Source: Triops longicaudatus (lineage: Eukaryota > Arthropoda > Branchiopoda > Notostraca > Triopsidae). From it: 64,000 nucleotides of DNA. The notes below the pieces were generated by a model. It ran no database searches. It saw nothing but the letters and a program-made list of their open reading frames with translations, and was not told the origin of the DNA. Below are positions 40,274-52,100 of this stretch, in pieces. Location of the stretch: NCBI GenBank assembly GCA_022885665.1, contig JAGQDJ010000049.1, positions 744,502 through 808,501 on the forward strand. The letters run 5' to 3'. Both the position numbers and the translations under genes were made by a program. The number at the start of each line of letters is the position of its first letter. The first letter of the stretch is position 1.

Positions 40274-40693
40274 CTGCGCACTTCCTTTTATTTTCGCGAA
40301 AGTATACCGGACCTCTCGAAATCTAAAAAGACATACTTTAGCACACGAAGAGGAATAGGCCATTTGCAGTGGCGAGTCGTAAACGCCGAAGTCAGAGGTT
40401 TGTTGGCTGGCCAGGCCACCAAGAAAGACCCCCTGAATTTCCAGCTACCGTGCTTTATCTTAGTCAGAATCCCCATCACCTTCAATAAAGGCGCGCAAGC
40501 GTCACACATGCTTAAAATTAAATTCATTGAAGAAAAAAATCTAGCCGATCCTGTCGAATTAGCCATGATGCAAATTACAAAAAGAGATATTTTTTTAGAA
40601 TGGAATGGGATGATAAAATGTAGGCAAATGAAAGAACGGGGGAAAGTAATTAGTACTTGGAGTTTTCGTGCTGTTTTCCATAGATGTAAATAA
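40274..40693 (+). other. Unexplained open frame, open on both strands
   Basis: This plus-strand frame runs 139 codons between stops without an early ATG. The first usable ATG is well inside, after KGAQASH. The middle (LNFQLPCFILVRIPITF, then HMLKIKFIEE) has a beta-strand-like pattern and codons that look more coding-like than the flanks. The minus strand is also open across 40288-40785. It could be an exon, an old insertion or chance. I recognise no domain. Confidence 0.15.
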
Positions 40694-41734
40694 AGAGCTG
40701 TAATTTCAGAGCAATTCAAGTTTAGGTCTGATTGCATGAATTTTGACCCTGTTAAAAAGGGTAGAAAGAAGGTAAAAGGGGGCAACTAGAATAGGGAACA
40801 AAATAGCACAGAACGGTCAGTCTAAGCTCCGTTTCCTGCAGAGCAGTATGAAAAGAGTAAAAAAGTTCGGTATATTATATCATCCGTTCAGATTCTTAGC
40901 TGGCTCTCTCGTAATATGCCGTCACGCCACTTTTCAATCTCGCTCCTTTCGCGAACAAGAAACTCTTATTCTCATTGTCACTTTTTTTTCTTGCTTTCCT
41001 TCTATAAATGCACGAGATGAGTTAAATGAAAATAGGCGGCAGGCGGGTTTTCAGACCTTGTGTCTTCCATTCGCTGACGGGACCATACGGGCCACGCAAA
41101 AGCTTTAGAAACTTGTTGGGTGGCATTTGGCAAACGGACGGATAAAAAGACGACACACACTATTACATACACGACAGACTTGGTTGCGGTTACAGTGTAT
41201 ATGTACAAAAAAGAACAGGATTACACGAAAGGTGAATGGGGTGTTGCCCGTCAAAGAACTAGATAAGTGCATACCAACTTCTATTCCATTTTGGATGAAC
41301 AAATGGGTCTTATATAAGAGCCTTCTAATTTCGTAATATGTCCTACAACTATGCAAAGGAAACGCCATAGTAACTTACTGTGAAATAGTCTATCTTCGGA
41401 ATGAAAGACAACGCTAACTGACCATTGAACGTAGGTAAAGGCCAGCTTGCCGAACTCACCTGCAAACCGACCACAAAGGTCAAACCAAGCATCCCAATTA
41501 ATTAATTGAATCCCTTTGTTCCGTGTTTGAGCATACCAAATTCACTTTGTGTTCACAATTACAGCTTCACTTATTGTGATACGGACTGATTCTGACCTTG
41601 AAAATATTGTATTCGCTTTCTGAACAAAATGATCACGCATTCAGCATAATAAATAAAAAAACGTACTAAAAGTAACGAGAAAATGCGAACACTGCAAAAT
41701 AATTAATTGCTTCACAATTCCGTTTGGCATGTCT

Positions 41735-41740
41735 TTTAAT
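41735..41740 (-). terminator. Poly(A) signal of Cys-rich gene D (ATTAAA)
   Basis: ATTAAA on the minus strand lies 21 bases past the stop codon of gene D (41764-41762). It is the most common variant of the cleavage/polyadenylation hexamer. The 3' UTR would be very short. Confidence 0.4.
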
Positions 41741-41761
41741 ATACAGTTTTAAAGCAGATAT

Positions 41762-44430
41762 TTAGCCAAAATATTCAAAACGGCAATCGCCTATCACAGG
41801 ACAGCATTCCGTATTTGACAAACATGAAGGATATTCGGCATTTTTTACTGGAACGCAATAAGCATTCCCACCATTGGAAGGGCACTTTGTGTAGAGACAA
41901 GGGTTGAATTCACCTGTATTGGATGAAAAGTGCATTACGACGTAGAGTTAAAGAGAAAAAAGAAAAAGTTGCATTTACAATAAAGAGGAGCGCATTGACC
42001 AGTGCTCCCATATCCGGTATTGTCCGTGTCTGGAACTTCGATACACTTCAAGCTTTCAGGGCAAATAACTGACTTGCACAGGTTGTACTCTACGTATTTA
42101 AATTTCGTTTACATGAGTGTCGTTTCAAGTTTTAATCTTATCGAGTCATAAATTTTACTGTCTGGGAGGCATTTCCCAACCGGTGGACACGGTTCCAGAG
42201 CGCACGAGGAGTTAGGCATAACCGTGCAAAAAGTACCAGATTTGCATCTGACAGACGCGCAAGGCTTGTAGTCCGCTGTGATGGAGTCAAGTGATATGAC
42301 ATAAGGGACGAAATGGTATTGATACTAACGGCTTACGGTCAATGACGCATCGCGGGATGGGAGGACAAGGAGCACGTTTGCACTGAACTTCTCCCAGCTC
42401 GCATCTATAACCAGTCTTGCAGTCGAGATTGCAAAGTTGTGATCCTGCGACAGAAATGAGTTTTTAAAGCAGCTTATCATCGAACAGATCCGAAAGCATA
42501 CCGATTGGAACGCACTGGGCTTTAAGCGGGCACGTTGCTTGAGAACACTCAAGGTCAGGAGCAGGTACGCATATTGCACCCACTTCGCACAGAGCCGCAA
42601 CGCACGGGTTGTATTCAGCTATTGAGAACCAGTGGTTCAACAAAGTTTAGCTTGTATACCATTCTAGACCCAAAAGAACTTACGATCAACTACGCATTGG
42701 GCAATTGGTGGGCAAGGAGCGCGAACACACTGTACTTGTTTCAATTCACATTTATAACCCGTTTCACATTCCTTATCGCAAAGCTGTAAACCTGAGACAA
42801 AATCTGGTTTCATGATGCGTACCTATACTGTTACAGGTATACCGTTTGGTAGGCATTGGGCAAGTGGTGGACATGTACCTGCAGCACAGCCTGGGTTGGG
42901 AACAGAAACACAAGACGAACCTACGACGCAAAGTGCAGCAGCGCAAGGGTTGTATTCCGCTAGTTTAAGCAATGGTAAATAGTTTTGTGAGGGATTTTCA
43001 AGTAGGCTTACGGTCTACTACACATCGTGCGATAGGAGGGCAAGGAGCTCGAATACATTGGACTTGAACCAGATCACATTTATAGCCTGTTTCGCAAGCT
43101 AAATTACAAAGTTGAGAATCTAACAGAACTTTTTTCAGTTAATTAACGAATCGGTGCTGGCGATCTTAAGCGGTACCGTCAGCAATACACTGGGCAACCG
43201 GCGGACAAGGCGAAGTACAATCGGTGTTCGGTACAGCTACGCATCTAGTGCCGCTCGTGCATCTTACAGTCTCGCAAGGGTTGTAGTTGGCTAACAGCAG
43301 AGAAACAAGTACATTACCTTATAATACTTATAAGAACATACGAATAGCCAAGTTTAAGGCTCTTCAATAGTTCGAATGATACGTAAAACGGATTAAGAAA
43401 AGAAATAATTTAGATTTCGACACTTACGATCGACGACGCACTGTTCGATAGGAGGACATGGAGCCCGGATACACTGCACTTGTTTTACTTCGCATGTATA
43501 GCCTCTCGTGCAGGCTAAATTGCAAGCAGGTTTATCTAGACCGTAAACGTTACATACAATTATTTTGATTGGTTTTAAACTAATTTATATAACCTGCAAC
43601 ACACTTGGCTGTAGGTGGACATCCAAACAAATTGCAAGTTTTGTTAGTGACAGACTCGCAGTGTGTGCCTGCTCTACACCTCACAGTCATGCATGGATTA
43701 TAATCCGCTGTATGTTTGTAACGAAGGTTAGTTCAAAGGAAGACATTTCTCGAAATAGCAGCGGTGACTTACGATTTACCAGGCATTGGTAACTACCAAG
43801 GGGACAAGGAGGTCTACGACAAATGTAAGGCACAAAAGAGCATTCATAGCCTTTTGGGCATCGTGGGTGACAATAATTTCGAACGCTTGGTGTTGTATCT
43901 ACTTGAATGTAATGTTTCACTTTCAGCTAGCTTAAGATGTATACTGTAGAACCTGCGACGCATTTGGCGACGAGAGGACAATTTCCGAAATTACGTGTTG
44001 TATCGGGTAATGATTCGCAACGCGTACCCGCTGTACATTTCACGGTCATGCAAGGATTGTAGTCCGCTAAGCGGTTTAGTTAGTTGGGTTAGTAATATGA
44101 AGCAAGCTTAATAAAAATGTAATGGCTGAACTCACTATCTGGAAGGCACTCGTAACGGCCCGGAGGACAAGGAGCTGTAATGCAGTTAATTGCTACAAAG
44201 ACGCATTTGTAGCCTTTGCGGCAGGCAGGGCGACAAAGACCCTTTTCGTTTGAGGATGAGCCTGTTGTTACACATACTCGTTATAGTTATTAGATGCAAG
44301 TAGCTAAAGATGTTAATTATGGAAAGTGAACATAAATTGCCTAGCAACAAGAATGTTTACCCAAAATATCTTGGCTCAAAACCAGTGGAGCGAAGAGAAG
44401 CGCAAGGAACGGTATGCAGTTGACCTTCAT
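41762..44430 (-). CDS. Cys-rich gene D: secreted protein of alternating 6-Cys modules
   Basis: My model has 15 exons and 570 aa: 44430-44361, 44261-44136, 44066-43953, 43901-43773, 43707-43594, 43535-43428, 43290-43177, 43119-43012, 42959-42843, 42791-42684, 42618-42502, 42444-42337, 42275-42159, 42089-41979, 41913-41762. All introns are phase 1 and 51-137 bp. Exon 1 codes a signal peptide (MKVNCIPFLALLFAPLVLS). Exons 2-13 alternate two modules. Type II is like CNLACETGYKC plus QCIRAPCPPIARCVVD (C-x3-C-x5-C-x6-C-x4-C-x5-C). Type I is like YNPCETVRC plus CTSPCPPVAQC (C-x4-C-x5-C-x7-C-x3-C-x5-C). There are six II-I pairs, then two divergent type I-like exons; the last ends FEYFG then TAA. I do not recognise the family. 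A secreted, disulfide-rich protein is certain in kind, but its function is unknown. Protease inhibitor or matrix roles are only guesses. Confidence 0.82.
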
Positions 44431-44645
44431 GTTCGTACACAGAACGCTACGCAACGACAATTAATCTTTGTAGTACAGCGTTATTACTTGTCCACTGTCG
44501 TTCAGAAGTGTAGAACAGGTTTAATCGCACAAGCGTTTAGTACTGTGATGCTAATTGGAATTGATAGCGTGACGTGCGAACTGGAGTGTAAACGTGGCCA
44601 GGTTCTTAGTTCCGACCCCAAACTCGCACAGAAGAAACTGAGTGG

Positions 44646-44683
44646 AAATGACAATACACAAGCTCATCGGTGTCCTTTTTATA
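44646..44683 (-). promoter_or_regulatory. Candidate core promoter of gene D (TATA + initiator)
   Basis: TATAAAAAGG at 44683-44674 is followed by TCATTT at 44651-44646, which matches the arthropod initiator TCAKTY with the A (44649) 34 bases downstream of the TATA start. Transcription from here would give a 5' UTR of about 220 bases before ATG 44430. The other three genes show no equally clear TATA box. Confidence 0.35.
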
Positions 44684-47185
44684 TGCACTTCTGACCCTCG
44701 GGTAAAATCCCTAGACGAAACGTACCCCGTGTTCGGACACATGTCCTTGCAAATCATTTATCAAGAAAAGCGGGAAGTGGTTATTCTGGTTTTTCCCCTC
44801 GAGAAAAACAGCGCAGTAGTGGTAGCACAGGCACTAGAGTCAATTGGCAAACTCGGTAAAACCACAGGTGGAAAAGTCCCTCTTAAAACGAACACCGAAA
44901 CGTGAATCCAGCTTAATTAAAAAGTATCACGCTCTAAAATAAATGTCAGATGTAAGGCGAAAGGTTAAAAAACGGCAATGTTTTTCTGGGATATGTGGCT
45001 AGGCTGATAAACATTCGAAATGCGTAACCAAGCAGAAAAAAAGTGGACAATATGTTTTCACTGTACCGCGGCGATCTGCAACGTTGCGGTTTGCAATTAT
45101 TTTGGCATCAATAATATTCAGGTAAATTAATTTGAAAGATGCATTTAACAATTGAAAGCTAACAGAGATTCGTTTGTGACAACTGAATTACATCTCCTGA
45201 CGGCTTTAACGACTACAAGGCGACCAGGAACCAAAGTCCACCATAAGGTTAGGGGTAAGCATTTCGTACACTCCTTTTCGACTCAGATTTTTGGGAAAGA
45301 GAAACAAACAAACCTGAACACGGCAAAGAGGAGAAACATGGCGAGGTTTAGGTGAACCGTAACGTCATCTAAAACTGAAAAACGTACTGTGCAGTGCCAA
45401 TTTTAGTTGCCTTTGCGTTCTGGGAGCGTGACAATTATCTTTGAATGACCGATGTCGCAATTCTGACTCGGACATTTTGTCACATGTGGTCTCCTACTCT
45501 ACAATAGAGGAAAAATTTAAAAACTGGACTGAAGTTAAATTATTGAATATGTGGACCTTTCATGGTTAAATAGATTCGGAAACTGAGCATAACTTTGTTA
45601 AATATTTTAGCTTTTTTTGACTGGAAAATTGTAGCTAGGTAGTTACATGTGCGGATAGTAAAAAAAAAATATTTTAAGAGTCATTTATTTTATTTGTGAT
45701 TTTTGACTTACATTATGACACAGGCGAAAATTTCGTCCGTGCAGAAATAATTACACTGAGTTTTTCGAATCTACTCTACATAGCTCTTCACCATTTCTTT
45801 CCTGTTTATTGTTTTCGAAATATCCGTAAAATTTCTATCTATTGTTCAGCTAATTACAGGTGCAAGAGTTCGGTAATGGAAACATTTTGTTTCTGTTTAC
45901 CATCGAGAGCGCTTGTCAGTTACGGGCGGCAAGTACCCGTTTAACAAATAACTCGCATCATTCGCATAAGGTAGGCTACCGAGCTTGCGTTTTAAATCAC
46001 ATTTGAGGAGATACCCAAAGGAATGCGAAGCTGAACCTTCGTGGTTGAAACTTGTTGTTATTTTGCAAAGGATAGATGCGATAAGATGATTTCCCGCTTA
46101 CGATGCTTTTAAGGCCCACTACTCTGTAGGATCAGGCAAATTGCTCCAGTCAATAGCGCGGTAAACTGGTTTGACCTGAGCTGCATGGGAAGATAAGAGT
46201 GCACGGTGCGATAACCACACATAAGCTTAGCTCAAGCGTCAGAGACCAAAAGATGCCCAGTTCGAAGTCCTGGCACTGTTTTGGCGCTCGGGCCGGACGT
46301 CCGTTGTAAATAAAATTTGACTTTTTTTTTACCTCAGTTGAAGAAAGCAAAAGCATTGAACGTGACAGGATATGATAAGCGAGCAATTTTCCAGTCACTA
46401 GGGCAAACATTAAGCTATTAGTCGGAAACCAAAGAGTCAGATAAATCTAGCTTAAACTAGTTTTATTTTTGGCGACTGCATGCACAAATGTGCATGCAGT
46501 AATATAATTGCCAAAAATCACAGAACAGTAGAAGTGGAAGAAAATACAAGTTGTCACTTGTATTTATCGCTGATTATTATTCATAGGAGCATTTTAAGCT
46601 TACATCTTTTATTTTAGAAAGTGAAAATAAAGGGAGGAAAAGGACCTCGATATGAATTCCGATTCGGTGGGAGCTCGTCAGAATGTCTAAAACATTAAAT
46701 CACAATAAAGCGAAAAATTTATGTTTACAAGAACAGCGACGTATTCTACTAAACGTTTGTCAAGTGTAAACTTTCAATAATTCTTAATGTTCCATTCTGC
46801 TTATGTTAAATATTCGAGCAAACACGAATAATTATGAACCCTAATTCTCACCAAAATTTGAGAAGTGTAAATTTACACCAACTAACTGAAGTCAAAAGAA
46901 TTTTATTTCCCCATTTTCCAAGACCCAAAATAGTTGTATGTCCAATTTCACCAAAATCTATATGGATAAATTATGTACGCTTGTATAAATTATGTGTGCT
47001 ACCAACAAAGTAGAGATAAAGCGGTTGCGTATTTAGTCTACAATTCCCGAAAACCAAATTGCAATTGTGGCGAACTGTCTTGACTTCCATCTAACCTACG
47101 GACGAAGAATGCCATGTACAGCAGCATGACCAATTGTCCATTGTATAGTTAGTACCAGAAAACGAGCTCTTTAGTTTACTTTGCG
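44684..47185. other. Intergenic space between Cys-rich genes C and D (2.5 kb)
   Basis: No exon could be supported. The 2.8-kb gap between coding regions is about four times longer than the other gaps in the cluster (492 and 641 bp). It contains the nested palindrome at 46466-46517 and short, Cys-poor relic-like matches to the module pattern near 44570-44757 (see findings). AATAAA on the minus strand at 46907-46902 could serve gene C. Confidence 0.5.
46466..46517. repeat. Nested inverted repeat (perfect 11-bp inner arms)
   Basis: CTGCATGCACA (46476-46486) and TGTGCATGCAG (46489-46499) form a perfect hairpin around AA. Outside it, TTTTTGGC (46466-46473) pairs with GCCAAAAA (46510-46517). The whole unit is 52 bp and lies between genes C and D. 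It may be a small foldback element or a binding site for a dimeric protein. Confidence 0.85.
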
Positions 47186-48554
47186 CTAGTTCCGTACGCA
47201 TTTTGGAATCTTAGGACAACAAGTCCTGTCAAAAAGCGGGCAGTCGGGGTTGTTTGCCATAATACAATGATAACCTGGCCGGCATCGGATGGTATTGCAC
47301 GTCAGTGTTTTGCCTACACAACAAAGAAGTGCAAGAATAGAAAAAAAACTTAAAGAATCCAATTAATGTGCAAATTACATTTGTTAGGTACACATTTAGC
47401 CATTTGACAAACCGGACGCAGACGGCAACAGCAAGTTGGGCATGGAACTTCCACGCAGTATGTGCCAGGGCCACAGTCCACTAAACTACAAGGACCAGCA
47501 CCTGAAGAATCTCTCGTCAGTAAACAGAAAATGGGCCATCTACTGACTTACGAATGCGATTACGAATTGGAACGCATTTGGCTACACGCGGACAAAGAGA
47601 ATCATAACTATAGCCACAGGGGCGTCGTCGCACAGCAATGCACTCTTTGCCTTCAGGACACACATGCGACTCACAGGGATCGTAATTAGCTTTAAAAAAG
47701 TTTGTGCTTAGAAGAAACATTTCCAGAACCAAAATAAAGCGATAAGGAGGACTTACGAATGGGGACACAACGAGGTGTAGGCTGCGAGCTCTGTGATGAG
47801 CTTACTACTTTGCACTGAAATCCAGAACTACATGGTACGTTTTCGCAAGGGTCTGCATCAGCTGGAAGTGCAATAATTTTTATAGAGCGAAAGAGCTTTT
47901 GATAGAAACTAACGAGGAAATCTTACGATCAGGGACACATCGAGCCCAAGGAGGATAGTTAAGTACGACACACTTCTCTCCTGCGTCACATTCTAAATTG
48001 CATTCTTGATCTTGGCCTATAAGTAATTTACTTTTAACGTGCTAAACAGAAAAGCCCTCTTGAGAGTAATGTAAGATCAAATGAATAATCTTACAAATAG
48101 CGAACCAATAGCCCTTGGGCCCTGGCTTTTGCTTTAAAAGACATTCTGGACCAGAAGTACAGCCAGCTTTTTCACAGAGTTTTTCCCGTAACTTGACTAT
48201 ATGTAAAGTACCAATTAGGTAGGTAGCTTAGCGGCGTATATGACTCGATTGCCTTACAGTAGTTGACACATCTTGGTTGTGGTGGACAAGGAGCCCGTAT
48301 ACAGAAAACTTGCTTCATTACACAGACATCTGTCCTGGGACATGGAAAGTTGTCACAGCTCCGTTGGCTGTCGAAGTTTTCTTGCAGTATTCCATTCGAT
48401 CTGGGCTCTAATGGAAGTGTAAGTACTATGAAAATCATTTGTTACATAGATCAGCGATAGTACCTGCTTTTTCTGATTCCTGATCTTCCTGGGAAGCAAA
48501 AGTTAAAGTGACGATGACTAGCACACACAAAGTTTTGAATTGAATTCCCTTCAT
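47186..48554 (-). CDS. Cys-rich gene C: secreted multi-module protein
   Basis: My model has 8 exons and 308 aa: 48554-48464, 48407-48258, 48196-48095, 48016-47927, 47861-47757, 47689-47552, 47501-47379, 47313-47186. All introns are phase 1 and 50-78 bp. Exon 1 codes a signal peptide (MKGIQFKTLCVLVIVTLTFA). Exon 2 has the 6-Cys type II module (CIRAPCPPQPRCVNY). Exon 3 (CEKAGC, then KQKPGPKGYWFAI) closely matches exon 15 of gene B. Exons 4-5 have four-Cys modules. Exon 6 (YDPCESHVCPEGKEC) and exons 7-8 have longer Cys loops, including a CCC run in exon 7 and a CC pair in exon 8. It ends KCVRN then TAG. Exon 6 has two phase-1 donors 12 bases apart (GT at 47563 or 47551). I chose the stronger GTAAGT. 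I do not recognise the family. Confidence 0.8.
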
Positions 48555-49195
48555 GATGAAGCCTAGCGTCCTTGTCGAATAGCGTTCTTCGTGAAGTACG
48601 GATAGTAGTTATGTGAGAAATGGAATCGGACGGGATTTCAGAGAAAGACAAGTTTGCACTGTTTGAGCAATTACGGCGAAGACTGCAAAAATTTTTTGCG
48701 TAGTCAACAAGTCAGGCACAGCAAAAGTATACGAACCACAAGGTTACACAAGCTTAATATTGCTCTTCCTTTAAAAATACCCCACAGCACTTTGGATTCA
48801 GTGACCCGCAAATAATGTTTGTTTTGGGAGGAAATGAAGATCGCATGGCCAAGGATTACGCTGACTAACGACTGCTAACATGTGTTTAGATTTATTCGTC
48901 ACGACCTTCGTGTCAGCGAAACACCTCCAATTTCGAGTTCAAGTTAAACTTTGTGTTTCGCTAGGCAATTTTATAATTCTGTGACCTAAAAAAGAGTAAA
49001 TTTAAACACGACTCAACAATATTGTGAAATTCCCCGTTCAATGTATGTAATGCAGTCTCGAAGCTATTTCCGTACATAACTTATGGTACTGGTGCACATA
49101 TTATTCATAAAAAACCCAGTGGAGTTATACCCACAGCAAACGGAAATGGTAATTGAAATCACATTTTACAGCCCAAAACATGAAGAACCCTCTCG

Positions 49196-52100
49196 TTAGA
49201 ACCCGTCACTACAACTACTGTCGCTATCGTCTTTCGAGGGCTTCACGCAAACTGGCTGGTGGTGGCAACAGTCGAAGTCATCGTCTTCGCAAATCTTCTC
49301 TGTGACTTTGCAAACGAATCCTGGTTTGCAGGAAGTTCGCTTACATGGATTTGGTGGACCTAATGCAAAGGAAATATAACTGACCGCCTCGGAGCTCCTT
49401 AGTAGTTCTAGTTACATTTTTTCTTGGAGATGCATTTTGCAATGCGTGGGCAAACTTTAGGCTTAGCAGGAATCATTCTCTTCTCTGCAGCGTCTCGCAG
49501 TGACTCTTCGGATGCAGAGCATTCGTTTTCACAGAGAGATTCGCATTTCCTATCCGGCACCGTTACGCAGTAATGACCCTTGGGGCAAGTGGTACTAAGA
49601 CAAGGGTCATAGCCAGCTGCGATATGGAAGTACACAGAAATAAGCTAAAAATTTCCTACAATTCGGTTAATAGTTGCATTACGGATAGGTTGACATTCAG
49701 CCACAGGTAGGCACTGGTCGCCTTCGCTGCCCGTCTCTTCAGTATCTTCCTGAGGGGGAGGTGGTGGGAGTAAACCTCCATTTGGCTGATTTCCGCCAAA
49801 GTCCTCAAAGTTTCCTTCCATTTCTTCTTGGTCACCAAAATCTTGACCCTCTCCCACGTCATCCACCATACACATGTCGCCCATGACACCGACAGCGTCA
49901 AGATCAAGCTCGCTACCTGGGTCTGAGAAGAATCCCATCTCAGTACCCGTGCTTGCGAAGAAACTTCTCAGTTGACCAGGCTTGCAATTCTTGTCTGGGA
50001 CTGATACACATTTAAAGCCAGCAGGGCATGGTGGTCGGTACAGACATGGGTCATACTTAGCTATAAAGAGAGCATTTATCACACTATACTTAGGTACGGA
50101 AAACTATGGTTACGATCGACAACGCATTTAGGAACGAGAGGACACGGAGGCCGGCGACAAGGACCACGCTTCAAACGGCAAACGAAGCCAAATCCGCATT
50201 TCAAATTGCAGACGGGTGGTGGAACGTCTGTCATGGGAAATTCACAATGGTTTAAAACAAAGTTTCACAGCTTCTCACAAAGAAAGATTGCAAATTAATG
50301 AATAAGGCTTCGGCAACACATAATAGCCATTTGCCTTGTAAAATTTGCAAGATCATCCAAAACGATGTTTACTTATATTGATGCATACAGCGAACCAGTA
50401 GCCTGGGGGTCCAGGTCGCTGCTTTACGATACAACGCTGGTTTATGCGGCAACGAATTTTGGCGCAAAGGAACCTTCTTATATCAACTGTTAAGAGTAAA
50501 CCGAGATCAACTTCACATTTCTGACTCGTAAGGAGACATTGTCGTACTTAATTTTTCACAGGTAGCCCTTCCGTTAATAATAATGCAAACCCTGCCCGGT
50601 CTGCACGAAATATTACATCTGGGAGGCCGGCCGCAGTTGGGAGTAGTACAAGCTGTCAAGTGCAAAGGCAACTAGTAATATTTCCTCAAAATAAAGCTTT
50701 TTTACGTACGAACACAAACAGGAAACCATTTGCCGTGGTTATCAGGCCTAATGTCGCATTGGGTGTTTGAGGGACAGAAAAAGTCCTTACAAAGTCGGCG
50801 TCGCAGTATGCCTATTTTATAAGATATTGCTTCTTAATCACCACAAAGGTGATCTATAGATGAATATTACCTTTGTCTACACAAAACACGCTACCATCGG
50901 GACGGGCGAAACAAACCTGGCCCTGCGGACAGAGATGAGTCGAACAAGGATTCGGACAGTGGGGTCCAATGCATTCTATATAACACGAGGTCCTGTACTG
51001 GTTCATACTAAATAGCTTGAACTCTTACTTTGACAACGAGCAACCCACAAGCCTATGCCAACTTGTACAATAATACATATTTGAGATGGCGAACAAGATT
51101 TTAGCAAACAAAGTCGGAGCTTCAAATCAGCTTTTGAGAAAAAAATAATAATGAGTATACGATGTAAGTTAAGCTTCTTTCTCGCTTTTTACTTTTGATG
51201 ATGCACGTTGCTACTCCGCTGTCCACCCAACATACTCGTCCGGGCTGACAATGTAGAGTCTCACATGTTGGAGCTGGAAGATTGTCACCTTCAAGTGATG
51301 TACGAAGCGAAGAAATCGTTACAAGAAGTATTTGGTCGCGGACTTCTGAAAGTTAGACTTACCAACACATTTGGCCTGCCATACACCCGGGCTAACTTCT
51401 TCAATTTCACAGCGATGATGAGGGGGGCACCATTTTTCGGCACATAATCTTGCTTTGAGCTCATCTTTGGCCCACATGAAAATTAAGCATATATTGAACA
51501 GTATGTATACATATTAATTACCCTTTTTGACACAAGTGGGTGTGCCGTGTTCCAGCAGACAAACGCAACCCGAGGGGCACTCGACGTTATGACAGGTATT
51601 TGGACAATTCGGCCCAATACAACCTTAAAATGTGCGAAAGTTATGTCGTTAGTTCTGATACGAAAAGGTTGTGCGTGCTCCCTTACTAGAGAAGGAGCAT
51701 CGTTTTAATGACCCGTATACCTACCAATACACACAGCAATCCATATTCCTACCACTTTAGCTTGGAGGACGCAAGCAGATGTCGGTGGACAACTTTGGAT
51801 AGCACAAAGAAACAGTTCAAGAAGACCTAGTATTACGTATAACGGCAGGTTTATCAAATTTCATTGATAGAAAACAGTATTATATATAGTGCTCTACTTC
51901 TGGATATGCAGTGAGGAAAGCCGTCATTTCCGACGCAAACCGAGCCCGGTTCGCAAACCATTTGTAAACAATTTACCGGTGGTGTGACTACACCAGGGGG
52001 CAAGGCTGAGGTACAGAAACGAATTTTAACAGATTTTTTTTTATGTTTTTAAAAATCTTTCACGGACCTACGCAGATACCCAAGAATACTCCTAAGACCT

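Larger units (their letters stand above)
25700..41734. other. 16-kb region without a supported gene
   Basis: No exon with recognisable protein content was found on either strand. The plus strand is C-rich and G-poor in patches (about 26.2-27.2, 29.4-32.6 and 34.7-37.0 kb). The same bias occurs in some plexin introns, so a plexin 5' exon and promoter may lie here. Contents seen: C15 run (27054-27068), a tandem 19-mer (32776-32813), a GC-rich patch with alternative hairpins (39180-39350) and an unexplained doubly open frame (40274-40693). Confidence 0.6.

Noticed and set aside
40288..40785. Minus-strand open frame of 165 codons
   Set aside because: It has no recognisable domain and overlaps an equally open plus-strand frame. 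The hydrophobic residue mix looks like noncoding translation.
44326..44694. Plus-strand open frame of 122 codons over gene D exon 1
   Set aside because: The minus strand here codes the signal-peptide exon that joins gene D in frame. The plus frame has no homology beyond a short Cys-like segment.
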